From Streptomyces sp. NBC_00287 (GTDB lineage Bacteria > Actinomycetota > Actinomycetes > Streptomycetales > Streptomycetaceae), in NCBI RefSeq assembly GCF_036173105.1, contig NZ_CP108053.1, positions 9,238,001-9,302,000 of the forward strand: 64,000 nucleotides of DNA, in the 5' to 3' direction. Positions 60,646 through 64,000 of this stretch are shown one piece after another; position 1 is the first letter of the stretch; each line of letters begins with the position of its first letter. Below the pieces are notes generated by a model, which worked only from the letters and a program-made list of their open reading frames with translations, was not told the DNA's origin and made no database searches. The translations under genes were made by a program, and so were the position numbers.

Positions 60646-62097
60646 CTACTTCGGCGCCTCGAAGCCGCCGATCTCGTGCTCGAGCAGTTCGGCCAGCCGA
60701 AGTGGGGTGCGGTCCTCGAACAACGGGCCGATGAGCTGCACTCCCACCGGCAGACCCTCGGGGGACCGGCCTGCGGGTATGGCGGTGGCGGGTAGGCCGG
60801 GCATGGTGGCCACACCGGCCCAGACCAGCTGGTCGAAGTACGGGTACTCGACGCCGTCGATGTCGATCCGGCGTTCTCTTGGATCGGGGTTGTGATCGTG
60901 CGGGAACGCGGGAGTAGGCGTGATGGGACACACCACGGCGTCGAACTCCGCGAAGAGCTGCCGCCAGCCATGGCGGTGGAGCTCGCGACGGTTGTTCGCC
61001 TCGATCCAGTCACGGTGGCTGAACGCCATGCCGCGTAGCCGCGCCGCATCGAGACTCTGGTCGTCTGCTCTCAGCCCGGCGGCGCGCGTCCGCAACTGCT
61101 CGTACGCTTCGACGCGGAAACGCGCAAGGGAGCTCGAAAACAGCAACTGTGTGTAGAGCGTCGCGGCTTCGGTCAGATCGGGCAGCAGCGGACTGTGCCG
61201 TTCGACGCGGGCGCCGCCGTCGACAAGGGCGTCGGCCACCCGGTTCACGCCCGCCCGCACAGCGGACCCGGTCGGAATGAGCGGATGCTCGTCGACGACC
61301 AAGATCCGGAAGTCGCCGAGCCGCTCGTGCCGCGCGGGCGGCAGCGTCAAGTCGTGCGCCACACCGAGCGTCAGCGGGTCCGGTCCGGCCATGACATCGA
61401 GCAGGAGCGTCAGGTCGCGGGCACTGCGCGCCATCGGACCGACGACGGCGAGGTCGAGGTCGACCGGCAATGGCGGTGCCGGCGGCGCGACCATGCCGCG
61501 GGTTGCCGCCAGTCCGAGTGTCGGCTTGTGCGCATAGATGCCGCAGAAATGCGCGGGGGTGCGCAGCGAACCGGCGAGGTCGGAGCCGATGGACAGCGCG
61601 CAGAACCCGGACGCCAGGGCCGCCGCTGATCCGCCGGAGGACCCGCCCGGCGTGCGATCGTGATCCCACGGATTGTTCGTGGTGCCGTAGATCTCGTTGA
61701 AGCTCTGGATATCTTGCAGCCCCAAGGGCACATTGGTCTTGCCGAGCACCACCGCGCCCGCGGCCTTGAGCCGCGACACCTGTACCGCGTCCTCGGCCGG
61801 CACATAGGCCCGGTGTTGCGGCAGGCCCCAAGTCGTGGGCATGCCAGCGATGTTGTAGGACTCTTTGACCGTTACCGGAATGCCGAGCAGCGGCCTGTCC
61901 TCACCGTCGGCGCGCGCTTGGTCGGCGCGGCGCGCGGCGGCCCGTGCACGGTCGAAGTCCGGCACACAGATAGCGTTGATCGCCTTGTCGTCCCGCTCGA
62001 TACGGGCGATCGCCTCGTCAGTCAGTTCTGCCGAGGTCACTTCACCGGCACGCAAGGCAGCCGTGATTTTCTCGGCCGTCGGAAAAATCTGCTCCAT
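60646..62097 (-). CDS. Amidase-signature enzyme
   Basis: A 483-residue amidase. The Ser-cisSer-Lys triad is Lys78 (TVKESYN), Ser154 (PGGSSGGSAAA) and Ser177 (SDLAGSLRTP), with the YAHKPTLGLAATRGMV segment next. Carboxyl segments AFSHRDWIEANNRRELHRHG and GLPATAIPAGRSPEGLPVGV fit the family. It would hydrolyse a small amide, and could be a glutamyl-tRNA amidotransferase A relative, but no GatB/C genes are nearby. The gene stands alone; start at 62097. Confidence 0.93.
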   Translation of the reverse strand: MEQIFPTAEKITAALRAGEVTSAELTDEAIARIERDDKAINAICVPDFDRARAAARRADQARADGEDRPLLGIPVTVKESYNIAGMPTTWGLPQHRAYVPAEDAVQVSRLKAAGAVVLGKTNVPLGLQDIQSFNEIYGTTNNPWDHDRTPGGSSGGSAAALASGFCALSIGSDLAGSLRTPAHFCGIYAHKPTLGLAATRGMVAPPAPPLPVDLDLAVVGPMARSARDLTLLLDVMAGPDPLTLGVAHDLTLPPARHERLGDFRILVVDEHPLIPTGSAVRAGVNRVADALVDGGARVERHSPLLPDLTEAATLYTQLLFSSSLARFRVEAYEQLRTRAAGLRADDQSLDAARLRGMAFSHRDWIEANNRRELHRHGWRQLFAEFDAVVCPITPTPAFPHDHNPDPRERRIDIDGVEYPYFDQLVWAGVATMPGLPATAIPAGRSPEGLPVGVQLIGPLFEDRTPLRLAELLEHEIGGFEAPK

Positions 62098-62374
62098 GAA
62101 TCGGACCGTATCGACCCCTGGACGAGGGCAGAAAATGCTGCTTCACACAACCAGTTGGATGTCCCATCCACCACCCGCGCTCTGGGGAGGCTCCCCGGCC
62201 GCGGCCGGCCAGTTCCCGCGAGTGCCTTGACACCTTCGCTGCCCGCAGGGGCCCACCGGGCGTTGCGGTCGCGAGGGGAGTCCGCTGGTTGTAGGGATGT
62301 CCCGTAAAGATCCAGCTGACTGCCTCGAGCCTGAGGGTGGCCAATGAATCCGAGGTAGTGCGCCAGCACGAGCC

Positions 62375-63001
62375 CTACGGGTTCGGGGGCAGGTCCAGGG
62401 CGCGGCCGAGGGCGGCGGTGGCAGGGGCGGCGTATTCACGCAGGTGCAGGGTGGCCCAGGCGGCGGCTAGTTGGAGGAAGTCGATCAGGTCGCGCTCTGC
62501 GTCGGCAAGTAGGCGACGCAGGTCGGTGACGGGTAGCTCGATCACTGGGCTGTTGTCATGCTCGGCGTCGAGGGTCAATCGGACGATTTTGCCGTCTCGT
62601 TCAGCGAGCGGAGAGGGGTCGTGACCGAAGGACGCCCAGCCGTTGCCGTCGATGACCTCAAGCCAGTCGCGCCTCTCATCCAGCCCGTTGCAGCAGCCCG
62701 GCAGCAGCGTGATGTCCCTTGCGGTGTCGGTGACCCGCAGGCCGCCCGAGGCGAAGAGGTCGTTCATGGTGAGCAGTCCGTGCAGGAAGCCCCCGAGTGG
62801 GTCGGCGGGCCGTGGCGGGCGACCATCGTCCTCAGGATCGATGTTGTTGCAGTCGGCAATGCGCATCACGGCTGTGCCGACCTCGGCAGGATCGAGTGCG
62901 CCGCTCAGCGGCAGGAAGCCGTACGGCGCGGACTCTGCGACAGGCCACAGGGTGAAGCCGTCAGAGGCGTAGATCTCCAGGACGGGCTGCAGAACGATCA
63001 C
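62375..63001 (-). CDS. Hypothetical protein
   Basis: A 208-residue soluble protein: LEIYASDGFTLWPVAESAPY, GFLPLSGALDPAEVGTAVMR, RRDWLEVIDGNGWASFGHDP and a helical tail LLADAERDLIDFLQLAAAWA. No family named. The GTG at 63001 overlaps the stop of the preceding small frame (GTGA), which is the reason for choosing it. It may be the second gene of a two-gene unit of toxin-immunity type, but I see no supporting motif. Confidence 0.6.
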   Translation of the reverse strand: MIVLQPVLEIYASDGFTLWPVAESAPYGFLPLSGALDPAEVGTAVMRIADCNNIDPEDDGRPPRPADPLGGFLHGLLTMNDLFASGGLRVTDTARDITLLPGCCNGLDERRDWLEVIDGNGWASFGHDPSPLAERDGKIVRLTLDAEHDNSPVIELPVTDLRRLLADAERDLIDFLQLAAAWATLHLREYAAPATAALGRALDLPPNP

Positions 63002-63213
63002 CCAGGAAGTCTGCGGCACGCCTGCTCGCGCCGCACTGCGATTTCCGCGCGACGTTCTGCTGTCTCGCAGCTGTACGCCATGGCCACGGCGTACGTGGCC
63101 CAAGGCGCTGCCTGAGGGCCGGGGCCGCCGCTCTCGTCGATCGGAGCCCTCGGCGTAGCGGGCGCCCTGATCGCCGCGGTGAGGGCGCAAGCCCCCGGAC
63201 CCCAGTCCGGCAC
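62998..63213 (-). CDS. Small hypothetical protein
   Basis: A 71-residue frame with GTG start at 63213 behind GGAG at a proper distance. The end, YAVAMAYSCETAERRAEIAV and RREQACRRLPG, looks like a real charged helix. Its stop overlaps the next gene's GTG by four bases, supporting real translation of both. No family recognised. Confidence 0.4.
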   Translation of the reverse strand: MPDWGPGACALTAAIRAPATPRAPIDESGGPGPQAAPWATYAVAMAYSCETAERRAEIAVRREQACRRLPG

Positions 63214-63395
63214 GTGCTCTCCGCGCCCGCGGGGATGGTCTCTGGTACCCCCGCGCCTGCCGCCACTGCATATCTAGTGCTCTGACCGGAAACGATCACC
63301 GGAGTGGTGTGACTGCGGGGTGTCGGCAGCGGTGGATGTCGCGCAACTCAAGGTCGTGACGCGGCCTGTCAGTTCTCGGGTCTAGGGTCGCCCGC

Positions 63396-64000
63396 ATGGC
63401 TGAGCCCTCCTTTCTGACCGCCGTCCGCGACTCGTACGACACGGTCGCCGCCGATTACGTCGAACGCGTCCCGCCTCCTGCCGAGATGGACCCGCTGTCA
63501 CGCGCGATGCTGGCCGGGTTCGCCGAGTTCGTGCGGACGGCTGGTCTGGGGCCGGTCGCGGACCTGGGATGCGGCCCCGGCCGCGTGACGGCGCACCTGG
63601 CCGGGCTGGGGGTGTCCGCCTTCGGCGTCGATCTGTCGCCGAAGATGATCGGGCTGGCCCGACACGCCTATCCGCACCTGCGGTTCACCGCGGGCTCGAT
63701 GACCGCGCTGGAGATGAGGGACGACGAACTCGGCGGCATCCTGGCCTGGTACTCCACCCACCACACGCCCCCGCAGTGGCTGCCGGATGTGTTCGCCGAG
63801 TTCCACCGCACGCTCGCGCCCGGCGGCTACCTGCTCTGGGGAGACTATGTCGGCGATGAACGGCTGCAGCCGACCCACGGCTATGGCCATCCGGTGTCCT
63901 ACGAGTCGTACCTCCTGCCCCTGAACCGCATGGTCGACCTGCTGGAGCAAGCCGGACTCGTCGTCACCGCGAGACTGGAACAGGAGCCCGGCGGACGCGT
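63396..64000 (+). CDS. SAM-dependent methyltransferase, partial
   Basis: The first 201 codons of a class I methyltransferase run off the right edge. DSYDTVAADYVERVPPPAEM is a common start; motif I is VADLGCGPGRVTAHLAGLG (residues 54-72), followed by AFGVDLSPKMIGLARHAYPH and an acidic motif. LAPGGYLLWGDYVGDE is the post-motif II strand. The ATG at 63396 is chosen by family comparison. Substrate unknown. Confidence 0.88.
   Translation, partial: MAEPSFLTAVRDSYDTVAADYVERVPPPAEMDPLSRAMLAGFAEFVRTAGLGPVADLGCGPGRVTAHLAGLGVSAFGVDLSPKMIGLARHAYPHLRFTAGSMTALEMRDDELGGILAWYSTHHTPPQWLPDVFAEFHRTLAPGGYLLWGDYVGDERLQPTHGYGHPVSYESYLLPLNRMVDLLEQAGLVVTARLEQEPGGR

Overview
The window is high-GC actinobacterial DNA, almost certainly from a Streptomyces or close relative. 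The evidence is the codon bias, GTG/TTG starts behind AAGGAG/GGAGG sites, streptogrisin-type proteases, a DinB/DUF664 protein, DUF2599 and DUF3995 proteins, SpoIIE-type phosphatase remnants, and many IclR/TetR/MarR regulators. I see no rRNA, tRNA, CRISPR array or ribosomal gene. The density of broken transposases and gene stumps points to an accessory region such as a chromosome arm.

Layout. 0-2.5 kb: an IS1380-type element with a frameshifted transposase, an IS5-type stump and a broken SRPBCC gene. 2.5-12.9 kb: DinB protein, methyltransferase, DUF2867 protein with a divergent TetR and double operator, several hypothetical or secreted proteins, a DUF2599 protein and a secreted S1 protease with a CebR-like palindrome upstream. 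13.3-15.2 kb: decayed SpoIIE phosphatase and MMPL transporter. 15.6-17.3 kb: OhrR-type regulator divergent from an alpha/beta hydrolase. 17.7-25.3 kb: HTH protein, membrane protein, broken IS5-type transposase, YceI, DoxX, frameshifted UBP zinc finger, MFS transporter, then an IS5 stump joined to a rhamnosidase stump. 25.3-27.2 kb: extradiol dioxygenase plus EthD gene divergent from a MarR gene, with three copies of one palindrome.

28.2-35.3 kb is the most coherent block: a leftward, translationally coupled operon (SDR, cupin, MhpC-like hydrolase, MhpB-like ring-cleavage dioxygenase) faces an IclR regulator, a second cupin and a flavin monooxygenase. Three copies of one palindrome sit at this block, and a complete 885-bp IS427-type element with a -1 frameshift signal lies in the divergent promoter region. 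35.8-40.1 kb: amino-acid oxidase-like gene, acyl-CoA ligase divergent from a PucR regulator. 42.6-44 kb: overlapping DUF3995, sigma factor and SRPBCC genes. 45.4-48.1 kb: a secreted polysaccharide lyase-like protein and a GH5 cellulase. 48.3-54.2 kb: IclR, ABM monooxygenase, 2H phosphoesterase, two decayed IS elements, a PLP lyase and an SMC-like ATPase. 54.6-59.7 kb: a beta-propeller-like protein, then a TetR divergent from an overlapping patatin plus Baeyer-Villiger monooxygenase pair with a perfect palindrome. 59.8-64 kb: TnpB and SpoIIE remnants, an amidase, two overlapping unknown genes, and a methyltransferase cut by the window edge.

The theme is small catabolic or detoxification modules, each with its own divergent regulator and visible operator, set in a matrix of decayed mobile DNA. 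Single-base indels in G/C runs are unusually frequent in the broken genes, so both real decay and sequencing error must be considered. All family calls are from reading translations; no database search was run.
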